Of a stretch of 64,000 nucleotides of DNA, positions 25,647 through 33,398 are shown piece after piece. The stretch lies in the NCBI RefSeq assembly GCF_009687885.1, contig NZ_BLAF01000006.1:143006-207005 (forward strand). Reading direction: 5' to 3'. The stretch comes from Acrocarpospora pleiomorpha (GTDB lineage Bacteria > Actinomycetota > Actinomycetes > Streptosporangiales > Streptosporangiaceae). The notes beneath the pieces are model-generated. The model had not been told where the DNA came from. It was given only the letters and a program-made list of their open reading frames with translations, and did not search any database. How positions within the stretch are numbered: position 1 is the stretch's first letter; every line of letters begins with the position of its first letter. The position numbers and the translations under genes are program-made.

Positions 25647-27191
25647 CTATTCGGAGATCATCCGGATAGGGTCCGCTGCTTGTTTGGGAGGAAATTGGGA
25701 GATCGTTTTCTTGGCTCCCGACCGGAATGGTTCGAGCAGCCGGTCGAGAATCGGCACCCGTGAGCGCAGGGATATCCCAGCCCGCTGCGCGAGAGCCGTC
25801 TCCCAACGCGCCTGAAGCGCGCGCAGCAGCTCGGCCCGCATCGCCTCCGAGATGTGGGTGTAGACGCCGATCATCCCCCCCACGGCGTGGCCCATCCGGT
25901 TGGCCTGGAGGACCTCGGGGATGCCGTCCTCGGCCATCCATGTCTTGTGCCCGTGCCGCAGCCCGTGCGGCGTGAGGTCGGCCACCAAGGGCAGCCACGA
26001 GGAGACATGATGTTGGGCCGGATCGTAGGCCCACACTCCCTTCCCGCGGGGAACCACGAACTCCTGACCAACTGCGGCCATCGGCCACGCCGGCCGCGGC
26101 CGCCCGGGCCACAGCCCGTCTGCCACGTCGACCAGCACCGGCCGGGCCGGTCGCCGGTCACCGTCACGCGGGTAGGCGCCTTCCACGGCAGGCGCCCACA
26201 CCCGGCGCTGGTAGTTGCTCGCCCGCGGATGCCCGGTCACCAGGGTCCGCTTCTTGCCGACCCACCGCACGTGCCCCTCGCCGAGCCACACGTACGGCCG
26301 GCGGCCCTCGCACGGGAGCTCGCCGCCGTCGGCCGCCTCCCCGCCGGTGCACTCGCAGCGCTGGCCCGGGCGCTGCTGCACCCACCACGAGAACAAGGAG
26401 GACAGGAACGGCGGGATGTCCACCGTGCGGCGTGAGTCGTCCTTCGGTGGCAACCGGTAGAACCGGCCCTTGTCCTCGACGAGCTGCCAGTCGATCCGGA
26501 CCGCCGACAACTTCAGGAAGCCGCGTTCCAGGCCGACGAGTTCGGCCCACCGCATCCCGGTCCAGCCCAGCGCAATCGGCGGTAGGAGGTCCTCCTCGCG
26601 GCCGGAGATGATCGCCCCCCGCTCGCCCAGTAGCAGCACCTGCAGCGGGCTGGCCCAGACCTTCTCGACGCCGCGACCGCCGACCGCCCGCTGACGGCCA
26701 CGCTTGCGAGCCCTCAGCGCCGGGTTGACCTTGATGATCCCGTTGGTCTGCGCGTCACCCAAGATCGTGATCAGCCGGGCCCGGGCGCCCTTGGCCACGT
26801 TGACCGCGTAACCGACTGAGGTGATGTGCCGCTCCCACGAGTCGATCTCGACATTCACACCGGGCTGCTCGAACCAAGCCATCTTCCAATGCGCGAACTT
26901 CGGCAAGATGTGCTTCTTGATCGAATACGAGTAATTCCGGCGAGACTTGAGCGCCAGGTCCTGCGCCGGCCACCAGATGTCGACCCATTCCTGGAACGTC
27001 GCTTCCCCGACGGTGGGGTCCCGCCAGACGCCGCGGCGTCCGTCCACCTCCTGAGCCACTCCGAAGTTGTAGGCGGTGTCCTCATCGAAGAACGGCTGGC
27101 CGTTCTCGTCCCGGGACGCCTTTGTCCACGTCCCGTCCGGGCGCTTGAAGTGGACTCGAAACCGCTCACCGCGCGGTTCGGTGTAGACCAT
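25647..27191 (-). CDS. int: Prophage tyrosine integrase
   Basis: 514 residues. An N-terminal AP2-like arm-binding region precedes a SAM-like core-binding domain (about 63-165: TFQEWVDIWWPAQDLALKSRRNYSYSIKKHILP). The catalytic domain has Arg214 (GWTGMRWAEL), His409-x-x-Arg412 (HGLRHGHKTWM), His435 (MGH) and nucleophile Tyr444 (GVYTHI). An unusually long stretch (about 270-400) separates Arg I from the second catalytic box and contains a Cys cluster (CECTGG...PCEG). It should integrate and, with an excisionase, excise the phage at tRNA-Thr. The gene reads toward the tRNA. Confidence 0.95.
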   Translation of the reverse strand: MVYTEPRGERFRVHFKRPDGTWTKASRDENGQPFFDEDTAYNFGVAQEVDGRRGVWRDPTVGEATFQEWVDIWWPAQDLALKSRRNYSYSIKKHILPKFAHWKMAWFEQPGVNVEIDSWERHITSVGYAVNVAKGARARLITILGDAQTNGIIKVNPALRARKRGRQRAVGGRGVEKVWASPLQVLLLGERGAIISGREEDLLPPIALGWTGMRWAELVGLERGFLKLSAVRIDWQLVEDKGRFYRLPPKDDSRRTVDIPPFLSSLFSWWVQQRPGQRCECTGGEAADGGELPCEGRRPYVWLGEGHVRWVGKKRTLVTGHPRASNYQRRVWAPAVEGAYPRDGDRRPARPVLVDVADGLWPGRPRPAWPMAAVGQEFVVPRGKGVWAYDPAQHHVSSWLPLVADLTPHGLRHGHKTWMAEDGIPEVLQANRMGHAVGGMIGVYTHISEAMRAELLRALQARWETALAQRAGISLRSRVPILDRLLEPFRSGAKKTISQFPPKQAADPIRMISE

Positions 27192-27207
27192 GAAGAGACC
27201 TCCGCGC

Positions 27208-27582
27208 CTAGGCGGGCCGGAACCACCGCAGCTGCTCAGTAACGCACTCTGCGATATCGCGCGCCAGCTTCGGCGTGATCAACTTTTTAGGGACCGGGAT
27301 ATAGAAGCCGCTGTCGTCGAGAGTCCAGAACATCTCGTCAAGTCCAATGTCCTCGGGCACGAAGCGCAGCTCTCCGAATGGATCTTCGGTTGGCTCGTCG
27401 AGTCTGGTTAGTACTTCGATTGCGTCGGTGCCCAACTTGCCCAATGGATCAAGGAGGCGTTCCTTGACCTGAGTTCCGTCGAGGAGCCAGTCGATTCCGC
27501 CTGGGTGGTAGATCGCGATCGAATTGCCATCGGGTAATTGGGTGGGATGTACGGCGTGGTACTGCAGGTGCGGTCGTGCCAT
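27208..27582 (-). CDS. Hypothetical protein of the immunity region
   Basis: 124 residues, no domain I recognise. It starts MARPHLQYHAVHPTQLPDG and is acidic, with alternating hydrophobic strands (SIAIYHPGGIDWLL, GFYIPVPKKLITPKLARDIAECV). The base composition here is clearly lower in GC than the flanking phage and host genes. It sits between integrase and repressor on the same strand, so it is probably expressed in the lysogen. Lysogenic conversion or superinfection immunity would fit, without direct evidence. Confidence 0.6.
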   Translation of the reverse strand: MARPHLQYHAVHPTQLPDGNSIAIYHPGGIDWLLDGTQVKERLLDPLGKLGTDAIEVLTRLDEPTEDPFGELRFVPEDIGLDEMFWTLDDSGFYIPVPKKLITPKLARDIAECVTEQLRWFRPA

Positions 27583-27756
27583 TGCGGTGGAGCCTTTCCC
27601 CGTTGGTGCAGATGCCCCATTGCATCCGTCACCCCGTAAAGGTCGCCATCTTGCCAGGTTTCGGTCCTTCCGCGCATTGGGAAATCCCTGTAATCGGACA
27701 GATTGGAGCTCCTGGTAAGAAGGGCATCGCGTCCCCGCTGGCTATTCGATCATGGC

Positions 27757-28245
27757 TTAGTCGCCATCCTCGTCCGGGCCGTCGTTCTTTACGAACTCTT
27801 CAGCCAGCTTCTCGGCCCACCGCCGTATTCGTTCGCGATCGTCCATGGAGACCCCTTTGGGGACCAGGAAGAACACCCGGCCATCGTCAATCTCGGATGA
27901 GTCGGCCTCCAGCTCTTCGGGTGGGTGCACAGCCGAAATCATTTTCGTCAGCACTTCGGCAGCATCTTCGCGGTCAACTTGCTCAAGATCCGCTGGAGTC
28001 ACGCCGATAGCAAATGCTGCATGCGCCAAGATCTGCGCCGACGGCGCGAATTTGGTTGGGGGGCTTCCGTGGAGCCCAGGCTTGTAGCCGCGTTCCATGT
28101 GACCCCAGGTCTCCGCACTCATTGACGCCAGCTGGGCAGCGGCCGGGATGGTCAGCCGCGGCTTGATGCTCTGCCGTGTACGCCTGATAAGTGCGCCCTC
28201 TGGAGTCGACGGTAGGTCCCTCGCCATGGTCCTGTCGTCGCTCAC
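27757..28245 (-). CDS. Prophage repressor, XRE-type helix-turn-helix
   Basis: 162 residues from GTG 28245 (ATG 28227 is also possible). An N-terminal HTH (about 18-60: ALIRRTRQSIKPRLTIPAAAQLASMSAETWGHMERG) is followed by an acidic C-terminal region (SSEIDDGRVFFLVPKGVSMDDRERIRRWAEKLAEEF) that may oligomerise. There is no LexA-type peptidase domain, so induction is not through classical self-cleavage. It is divergent from a Cro-like gene with repeated motifs between them, the layout of a lysis-lysogeny switch. Confidence 0.72.
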   Translation of the reverse strand: MSDDRTMARDLPSTPEGALIRRTRQSIKPRLTIPAAAQLASMSAETWGHMERGYKPGLHGSPPTKFAPSAQILAHAAFAIGVTPADLEQVDREDAAEVLTKMISAVHPPEELEADSSEIDDGRVFFLVPKGVSMDDRERIRRWAEKLAEEFVKNDGPDEDGD

Positions 28246-28251
28246 CTTCGG

Positions 28252-28283
28252 AGTATAGGAACAAGCAGTTAAGTACAGGAACA
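28252..28283. promoter_or_regulatory. Operator-like direct repeats in the lysogeny switch
   Basis: AGTATAGGAACA (28252-28263) and AGTACAGGAACA (28272-28283) match at 11 of 12 positions and are 20 bases apart, about two helical turns. They begin 7 bases upstream of the repressor start, in the divergent region. A TGTTC (inverse of GAACA) also occurs at 28366-28370, near the Cro-like gene. These are plausible repressor or Cro sites. Confidence 0.5.
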
Positions 28284-28390
28284 GATTGGCCTAGTTGGGG
28301 TCGGCGGGCAACATCCATCTGGCCACGCCCAGCGATAAACATCAAGATGCATGAGACGACTTGTCTGTTCATGTCTGTAACTGTACGGTC

Positions 28391-28621
28391 ATGCTCATGC
28401 AGACGACGAAACCGCGTCAGCGGCCCCTCATCCAGAACCCGGAGGCCGTCCGTCGGCGACGCTTGGCCGCTGGCCTTGGGCAGGTGGCACTTGGCGAGAA
28501 GGTCGGGATCACTCACGCCCACGTGTCCAAGATCGAGAATGGCAAGAGCTCGGCTGGCGCTGGGGTGTTGTTCCGGCTGGCGGGTGCCCTCAACTGCACG
28601 GTTGAGGACCTGCTGGCATGA
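28391..28621 (+). CDS. Cro-like XRE helix-turn-helix protein
   Basis: About 76 residues from ATG 28391 or 28397; the frame is open to an ATG at 28361 but the HTH begins well after. The single domain NPEAVRRRRLAAGLGQVALGEKVGITHAHVSKIENGKSSAGAGVLFRLAGALNC is a complete five-helix XRE fold. It is the first rightward gene opposite the repressor, so a Cro role (turning off the repressor and entering lytic growth) is inferred from position. Its stop overlaps the start of the next gene by 4 bases. Confidence 0.82.
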   Translation: MLMQTTKPRQRPLIQNPEAVRRRRLAAGLGQVALGEKVGITHAHVSKIENGKSSAGAGVLFRLAGALNCTVEDLLA

Positions 28622-28920
28622 CCACTCCCGAGTACCGCCTGTACACCAGCAAAGAGGGAGCGGCCCGCATCGGGGGCGGCATCTCCGAGCACACGCTGGA
28701 CCGGCTGGCGGCCTCGGGCCAGGTCGTCGCCACCTACATGGGCGGCAAGTTGTTGTGGACCGACGCTCAGCTCGCCGCCGCTGTCGACGCCCACGCGCGG
28801 CCAGCCAAGGCGAAGGCCGCGCAGCCAGAACGCTCTGCGGACCTGAACCCCAAGACCAGGAACAACATCGCGCCGCTGCGCCCCGAACCTGGCCGCCGGT
28901 ACAGCAAGGCCACCAGATGA
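28618..28920 (+). CDS. Helix-turn-helix (excisionase/MerR-like) protein
   Basis: 100 residues. The N-terminal 65 residues form a winged-helix pattern of excisionases: YTSKEGAARIGGGISEHTLDRLAASGQVVATYMGGKLLWTDAQLAAAVDAH. The tail is basic and disordered. It is coupled to the Cro-like gene (ATGA). It could be the recombination directionality factor for the integrase 1.4 kb away, or a second regulator; the sequence alone does not decide. Confidence 0.65.
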   Translation: MTTPEYRLYTSKEGAARIGGGISEHTLDRLAASGQVVATYMGGKLLWTDAQLAAAVDAHARPAKAKAAQPERSADLNPKTRNNIAPLRPEPGRRYSKATR

Positions 28921-28989
28921 CCACCCGGGCGGAAGACAGCCCATCAGGGCCATCGTCACCGCCCCCGAACGATCAACACGGAGATCATC

Positions 28990-29346
28990 GTGACCTTCCC
29001 CGCTACTTCCTCCGCGATCCTGGCCCGGGCTCGGGTCATCATCGAGGCCAACCCCTGGCCCGGACCGATGAGCCCGTTCTCGGACGTGGACTTCACCCTT
29101 CCCGCCGCGGTCTGGGCCGCCAGCGGTGAGATCGCCCCCGTCCGCGAGATCGCCGTCGCCGCGGACGACGTGCTCCGAGCCCTGGCCCAGCACCTGCGGT
29201 ACAGCCCCGCGACCGCCGCGCGAGACCTTACGCGGTGGTCGCACATGCAGACCCGCGACGCGGCCCTGCAGGCGATCGACGCGGTGCTGGCCAAGACGAC
29301 CTCGGCCGAGCCCGCAGCCGCCGCCCCCTGCGGAGCACCCGAATGA
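28990..29346 (+). CDS. Hypothetical early phage protein
   Basis: 118 residues from GTG 28990. Helical throughout, for example AAVWAASGEIAPVREIAVAADDVLRALAQHLRYSPATAARDLTRWSHMQTRDAALQAIDAVLAK. No domain recognised. The Arg/Trp pattern in the centre could contact nucleic acid, but this is weak. It overlaps the following Cys-rich gene by 4 bases. Confidence 0.6.
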   Translation: MTFPATSSAILARARVIIEANPWPGPMSPFSDVDFTLPAAVWAASGEIAPVREIAVAADDVLRALAQHLRYSPATAARDLTRWSHMQTRDAALQAIDAVLAKTTSAEPAAAAPCGAPE

Positions 29347-29678
29347 CCGGAATCCCCACACCTGACGCCCTCGCGGCCGAGACCCCGGCCGAGACGTCGG
29401 CCGAGGAGTGCGACTGCGAGGACGGCGAGGCCTGCTACATCTGCGTGCCCTGCGACGTCTGCCGCGACGGGGAGGAGGAGTGCGGCTGCGACGGCGAGTT
29501 CGGCGAGGACTGCAGCTCCTGCTACGGCAGCGGCTACCACATTCCCGAGCACTGCTGCGAGTGCGGCGGCTCCCCCTACTGCGTGAAGTGCCACACGTGC
29601 GGCCACCCGTGCGCGGGCGACTGCAAGTGCCCCGTGACCGTCCAGCTTGAGGGCGGCCGCACCCTCACCCTCGCCTAG
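29343..29678 (+). CDS. Cysteine-rich early phage protein
   Basis: 111 residues with 19 cysteines packed into about 75 residues. They are arranged as CxC, CxxC, CxxCxxC, CxC, CxxC, CC-x-C, CxxCxxC and CxxxCxC, with a few His. An acidic Ala/Glu leader precedes them. The spacing suggests several zinc knuckles (DnaJ central-domain-like or zinc-ribbon-like) rather than disulphides, since no signal peptide is present. No named family is recognised. It is the most distinctive product of the early region. Confidence 0.7.
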   Translation: MTGIPTPDALAAETPAETSAEECDCEDGEACYICVPCDVCRDGEEECGCDGEFGEDCSSCYGSGYHIPEHCCECGGSPYCVKCHTCGHPCAGDCKCPVTVQLEGGRTLTLA

Positions 29679-29689
29679 GAGCCTCAGCC

Positions 29690-30007
29690 ATGTCGCTGCC
29701 CCCACCCCCTGACGCGGCCCCGGCCGACCCGCCGCGCTTCTACCAGCTGGTCCTGCCCTCCGGCGGCCGTGTCCAGGCCCGGTTCGTCGGCGAGGGCGAC
29801 CCGGTCCAGATCCACCTCCCCGGCCTCGGCGACGGGCCCGCTCTTGAGGTGACGCGCGAGACCGCGTGGGGCTTGTGGGTGGTCCTATCCGACGCGCTCC
29901 TGCCGGATACCGACGCGGTCCCCGACTGGTGCCACCAGCTCATCACCCCCACCGACCAGGACGGCACGCCGCTGCCCGACCCCATCGTTCCCCGCCGCTC
30001 CTACTGA
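29690..30007 (+). CDS. Hypothetical early phage protein
   Basis: 105 residues with an N-terminal Pro-rich stretch. A small beta-rich core follows (RFYQLVLPSGGRVQARFVGEGDPVQIHLPGLGDGPALEVTRETAWGLWVVLSDALL). No domain recognised. It starts 9 bases after the Cys-rich gene with AGGAGCC as ribosome site. Confidence 0.6.
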   Translation: MSLPPPPDAAPADPPRFYQLVLPSGGRVQARFVGEGDPVQIHLPGLGDGPALEVTRETAWGLWVVLSDALLPDTDAVPDWCHQLITPTDQDGTPLPDPIVPRRSY

Positions 30008-30104
30008 CCGGCCACCCCCATACACCTCACCACCGACAGCAAGCCGAAGGCCCTCGGCGGTGCGCGCCAAGGGCCCTCTCCTCAAGATTCAAGGGACGTA
30101 CCAG

Positions 30105-30356
30105 ATGATGATCAATCGTAGTGGCCGCCGCCTCCGTGGCAGCCCGGCCGTGGAACGACCCGCTGTGGAACGGCCCGCTCTGCGCATGTGCGGCGGCCGC
30201 CCGGTCGCCTCGCTCCTGCTGCACGGCGAGGACGACCAGGACGCCGAGCTCGGCGTCACCGACATGGACGAGGCCGACGCCCTGGTCTCCGCCGCGGTCG
30301 CCATGCGCGCCCAGCTCGCCGTCGCCCTGAACGTCAACGCCCTGGCCGGTGACTGA
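30105..30356 (+). CDS. Hypothetical early phage protein
   Basis: About 83 residues from ATG 30105; an upstream in-frame start at 30060 is possible but lacks a ribosome site. A basic N terminus (NRSGRRLRG) is followed by an acidic, helical C terminus (EDDQDAELGVTDMDEADALVSAAVAMRAQLAVAL). No domain recognised. Its stop abuts the next start (TGATG). Confidence 0.5.
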   Translation: MMINRSGRRLRGSPAVERPAVERPALRMCGGRPVASLLLHGEDDQDAELGVTDMDEADALVSAAVAMRAQLAVALNVNALAGD

Positions 30357-30652
30357 TGCCGATCTCCATGGCCCTCATCACGATCCGTGACCCGCGTGCC
30401 AAGGAGCTCGAGCTCTTCGTCGACGGCGAGCACGGGGCGATCGAGCTGCGTCTGTTCCTGTCCGAGGACGGCGGCCAGGGCATCTACGTGGCGCTGCGCG
30501 GCCACCGGTCCGACCGCGCCGCCGAGGCGGCCGCGATGGACCGGCTCGCCGAGCTCGCCACCGAGGCCGCCGTTCACCTGCGCGGCGGTGCCACCGCCAC
30601 CGCTCCCACCCGGCCCGGGCCGACGCACGGCCCGGCCGCGGAGGGGACATGA
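30356..30652 (+). CDS. Hypothetical early phage protein
   Basis: 98 residues with an alpha/beta pattern (SMALITIRDPRAKELELFVDGEHGAIELRLFL, then a helix RAAEAAAMDRLAELATEAAVHL) and a Pro/Ala tail. No domain recognised. It overlaps the next gene by 4 bases and belongs to the same tightly coupled run from 30.1 to 31.7 kb. Confidence 0.6.
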   Translation: MPISMALITIRDPRAKELELFVDGEHGAIELRLFLSEDGGQGIYVALRGHRSDRAAEAAAMDRLAELATEAAVHLRGGATATAPTRPGPTHGPAAEGT

Positions 30653-31242
30653 GCACTCTCATCGACGACCGCGCGGTCCAATACATCCGGCGTGGAGCCG
30701 AACGGCTGCCCGCCGACGGTCCGCCGATCGTCGGCGACGCACGCCAGCGCGCGATGGACGCCGCCGAGACCGTCGCGGCCGCCGTCGCCGTCGACCCCAC
30801 GCTGCCCGAGCACCAGAGGCGCAACCTGGACCTGCTGGTCGAACTGATGCGCCAGCTGACGCCGCTCGCCCGCCAGGCCGGGCTCGCGCTGGAACGCGAG
30901 CGACTCGTCGCGGCCGGGGCGCCCGCGCAGGAGATCGCCCGCCTGGGGCTCATCAACCAGATCGCCCCCGAAGAACTGGACGCCCTGTCGCTGCGCTGTC
31001 CCGCGCTGGCCGTCGAGATCGCCGCGGCGGCGATGCCGGACTGGAACACCCCCCAGCGCATCCGCGAACGGTCCGAGCAGCGGCTGCCCGCCGACTGGGA
31101 GCTGCAGGAGATCGCCGACCAGCTGCGCCGTGCGGTCACGGCCTCCCTGGATTTGCCCTACCCCGCCGCCGAAGCCGTCCGCCTGGCGGCCCTCGCCGAC
31201 CAGATCAGCCCCACCGCCTGCCCACCCCGGGAGGAAACATGA
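30649..31242 (+). CDS. Hypothetical early phage protein, helical
   Basis: 197 residues, strongly Ala/Leu/Glu-rich and almost all helix. The centre (HQRRNLDLLVELMRQLTPLARQAGLALERERLVAAGAPAQEIARLGLINQIAPEELDAL) could form a helical bundle. No family recognised. It overlaps both neighbours by 4 bases. Confidence 0.6.
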   Translation: MSTLIDDRAVQYIRRGAERLPADGPPIVGDARQRAMDAAETVAAAVAVDPTLPEHQRRNLDLLVELMRQLTPLARQAGLALERERLVAAGAPAQEIARLGLINQIAPEELDALSLRCPALAVEIAAAAMPDWNTPQRIRERSEQRLPADWELQEIADQLRRAVTASLDLPYPAAEAVRLAALADQISPTACPPREET

Positions 31243-31664
31243 GCCACCTCACTGAACAGATCAGAACCACACTCGGTGCCCCCTCCTTGGACCCGGAGCC
31301 GTGGCTGCCTGACGGCGCACCGCCGCGGGTGGGGATCCTGCTCGACCGCCGCCGCCTGACGGCCTGGTACGACGACCCCTCCCATCTGATCGCGCTCATC
31401 ACGGCCGCCCAGGACGGGCTTGAGCTCCTGCTGCGGGCCAGGGAGCTGCACCACCGCGACGCGATGTCGCAGGTGTCTCCCGGACCGGAGCAGACCCCGA
31501 GGCCGGCCATCCCGCCGCTGACGGCCGACCCGGCCGCGCCCACGCTGTATGAGGCCCTCGGCGGTGACGACCAGACGGCGGGGAAGCACGCCAGCCTGGC
31601 CCGCCCGTACATCCCGGTGCCGACGGCGGGCGAGCCCGACCCTTTCCCGTCGGCCCGGCCGTAG
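31239..31664 (+). CDS. Hypothetical early phage protein
   Basis: 141 residues. A helix-rich N half (LDRRRLTAWYDDPSHLIALITAAQDGLELLLRARELHHRD) precedes a Pro-rich C half with no clear fold. It is the last gene of the coupled run and is followed by a 298-base gap containing a strong hairpin. Confidence 0.55.
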   Translation: MSHLTEQIRTTLGAPSLDPEPWLPDGAPPRVGILLDRRRLTAWYDDPSHLIALITAAQDGLELLLRARELHHRDAMSQVSPGPEQTPRPAIPPLTADPAAPTLYEALGGDDQTAGKHASLARPYIPVPTAGEPDPFPSARP

Positions 31665-31850
31665 CGCCGGGCCGCCGTCGACGTCGTACACGAACCCCTG
31701 GCTGGGCGGCTCGGCTGGCTGCGCGCTGGCGCAAGGCGCACGCCGACGGCCCCCGACGCCAGGGCGCGTGGGGCTGACCCCCCTGATCGTCTCGGGCCCG
31801 CTGTGGGGCCGGCCCGGGACCGGCCCGCCGCGCGCGAGCGGCCGGCCATC

Positions 31851-31895
31851 GCGGGGCCCGCGCCCGACCGGGGAACTCCCGGGCGCGGGCCCCGC
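31851..31895. other. GC-rich perfect hairpin in the early-region gap
   Basis: GCGGGGCCCGCGCCCG (31851-31866) pairs perfectly with 31880-31895 over 16 bp, with a 13-base loop. It lies in the gap 31665-31962, which has no convincing gene. No T-run follows. It may be a Rho-independent-like terminator, a processing site, or a structured replication or regulatory element. Confidence 0.55.
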
Positions 31896-31962
31896 CCCCC
31901 ACCCCGACGGGCCGCCACTGCGCGGCGGCCCGCAGCCACGCATATAGAGGAGCGAGTCAGAC

Positions 31963-32205
31963 ATGACCACGCCGCAGAGCCGGAAGCGGGCCAGAGCCGC
32001 CCGCGAAACCCTGGCCACCGCCCCCGCCGAGCCGCCCGCCAGGAGTCTGCCCGTCGAGCTGCGCGTTGTGGGAACGCACGCCGAGCTGGACCAGGTGATC
32101 GCCCGCGTCGGCGAGGCGTTCTCCATCGCCACCACCTCCCGCCGCTTCCCGCGGCGGGAGGAGCCCGGCCGGGTGAGCGTCCACCTCACGCTGGACCCGC
32201 TGTAG
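31963..32205 (+). CDS. Hypothetical early phage protein
   Basis: 80 residues from ATG 31963. A basic Ala/Arg leader (SRKRARAARETLATA) is followed by an alpha/beta core (SLPVELRVVGTHAELDQVIARVGEAFSIATTSRRFPRREEPGRVSVHLTLDPL). It resembles small phage proteins of unknown role. It restarts the early operon after the hairpin gap. Confidence 0.6.
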   Translation: MTTPQSRKRARAARETLATAPAEPPARSLPVELRVVGTHAELDQVIARVGEAFSIATTSRRFPRREEPGRVSVHLTLDPL

Positions 32206-32212
32206 GCCCGGG

Positions 32213-32383
32213 ATGCTGCTCTACACCGCCTTCCTCGGGGGAACGGCCCTCGGCCTGGCCCTGGTGGGCCGCCCGCTGATGCGCCGCGGCCGCGCTGATA
32301 TCGCCTTCGCGGCCGCCGTGGTCAGCGCCTTTTACGCGTTCTGGTTCTTCCGCACCGTCCTGCTGATCATGGCGGGCCGATGA
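32213..32383 (+). CDS. Small two-helix membrane protein
   Basis: 56 residues from ATG 32213, 7 bases after the preceding stop. It has two hydrophobic segments (LLYTAFLGGTALGLALVG and IAFAAAVVSAFYAFWFF, continuing to VLLIMAG) separated by an Arg-rich turn (RPLMRRGRAD). The function is unknown. Small early membrane proteins in temperate phages sometimes act in superinfection exclusion; that is speculation here. Confidence 0.6.
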   Translation: MLLYTAFLGGTALGLALVGRPLMRRGRADIAFAAAVVSAFYAFWFFRTVLLIMAGR

Positions 32384-32411
32384 ATCGCACCACCCGGGAG
32401 GTCTGATACTG

Positions 32412-33398
32412 ATGATCTTGACCGGGACCTTTGTCCTGTCCGTCGGCAGTTTCGACATCTGGCACGACGCCGTCCTGCATGTGCGTAACGCCGCGCTCAG
32501 CCTGCTGCAGAAGTACCTCACCCGACCGCCTCAGCCGGGCAGCGCCCGCGAGGACATCGCCGCAGAGTACGGCTTGTCCCGGTATGCGCTGCGGCGCGAC
32601 AACCGCATGCTGGCCGCCGCCGGTCTGCTGAGGCAGCTGCGGCGGCAGGTCGGCAAAGGCCTGTGGCAACACCTGATCGTGGCCGTTGCGGAGCCCGCCC
32701 TGATGCCCGCCCCGCGTGAGGCGTGGGACCTGCTGGACGCATCACTGGCGTCCGGGCAGGCCGATGCCCGCCCGGACGCCGCCCCGGCTGCGTCTAGCGC
32801 CGAGCCCGAATCGTCGCAGGTCACAACACCTGGCGAAAAACGTCACATAGAACCAGTTAACAATCGTCCCCCCGGTCGCACGGATCACAAGCCCAGCGTG
32901 GTGCGGTCCGTCCCAGAGCTGATCGGCCTGTCCACCCTCCCGCCGTTACCGGCACCGACGGACATGGTCGAGCGGGGGGAGGACTGGCGGTGGCGGACCC
33001 CGGCACAGGTCCTGGGCCTGGCCCGGACGCACGGGGCCGCCAACCTGGAGCGCGCCCTGGCCCTGCTGGCGCGCAACGATCTGCCGTTCTACCTGGCTGA
33101 TCTGGTCGTCGCGCTGATGGGCGGGGCCGACTACGGCACCGACGAGCTGCACCGGGTCCTGGCCGGCGTCCACGAAGCCGAGCACCCGTACGCCGTCGCC
33201 CGCTGGCGCCTGATGAAGCTCATCTGCATGCCGCGGTGGCAGGAGCGGCAGCGCGAACGGGAGCTGGCCGGCCGATGGCGGGCCCCCTCCACCACGTTCG
33301 TGAGCAAGGCCCCGCCCGATCCGGAGGCGACCCGCGCCCGCGGCCTCGCCGCCGCCCGGGCAGCCCTCCGACGAGCCAAGGAAACGAAGGTCGCATGA
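32412..33398 (+). CDS. Winged-helix DNA-binding protein, candidate phage replication protein
   Basis: 328 residues. The N terminus (about 25-85: HVRNAALSLLQKYLTRPPQPGSAREDIAAEYGLSRYALRRDNRMLAAAGLLRQLRR) reads as a winged helix. A disordered linker follows. The C-terminal part (about 195-300) is helical with a Trp/Arg-rich end (YAVARWRLMKLICMPRWQERQRERELAGRW). No ATPase motif is seen. It is the largest early gene, and no helicase, primase or polymerase gene is present, so it is the best candidate for a replication initiator or master regulator. This is inference only. Confidence 0.55.
   Translation: MILTGTFVLSVGSFDIWHDAVLHVRNAALSLLQKYLTRPPQPGSAREDIAAEYGLSRYALRRDNRMLAAAGLLRQLRRQVGKGLWQHLIVAVAEPALMPAPREAWDLLDASLASGQADARPDAAPAASSAEPESSQVTTPGEKRHIEPVNNRPPGRTDHKPSVVRSVPELIGLSTLPPLPAPTDMVERGEDWRWRTPAQVLGLARTHGAANLERALALLARNDLPFYLADLVVALMGGADYGTDELHRVLAGVHEAEHPYAVARWRLMKLICMPRWQERQRERELAGRWRAPSTTFVSKAPPDPEATRARGLAAARAALRRAKETKVA

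Noticed and set aside
31665..31962. A coding gene in the gap
   Set aside because: Open frames exist on both strands but are Pro/Arg/Gly low-complexity, lack ribosome sites and are disrupted in meaning by the 16-bp hairpin.
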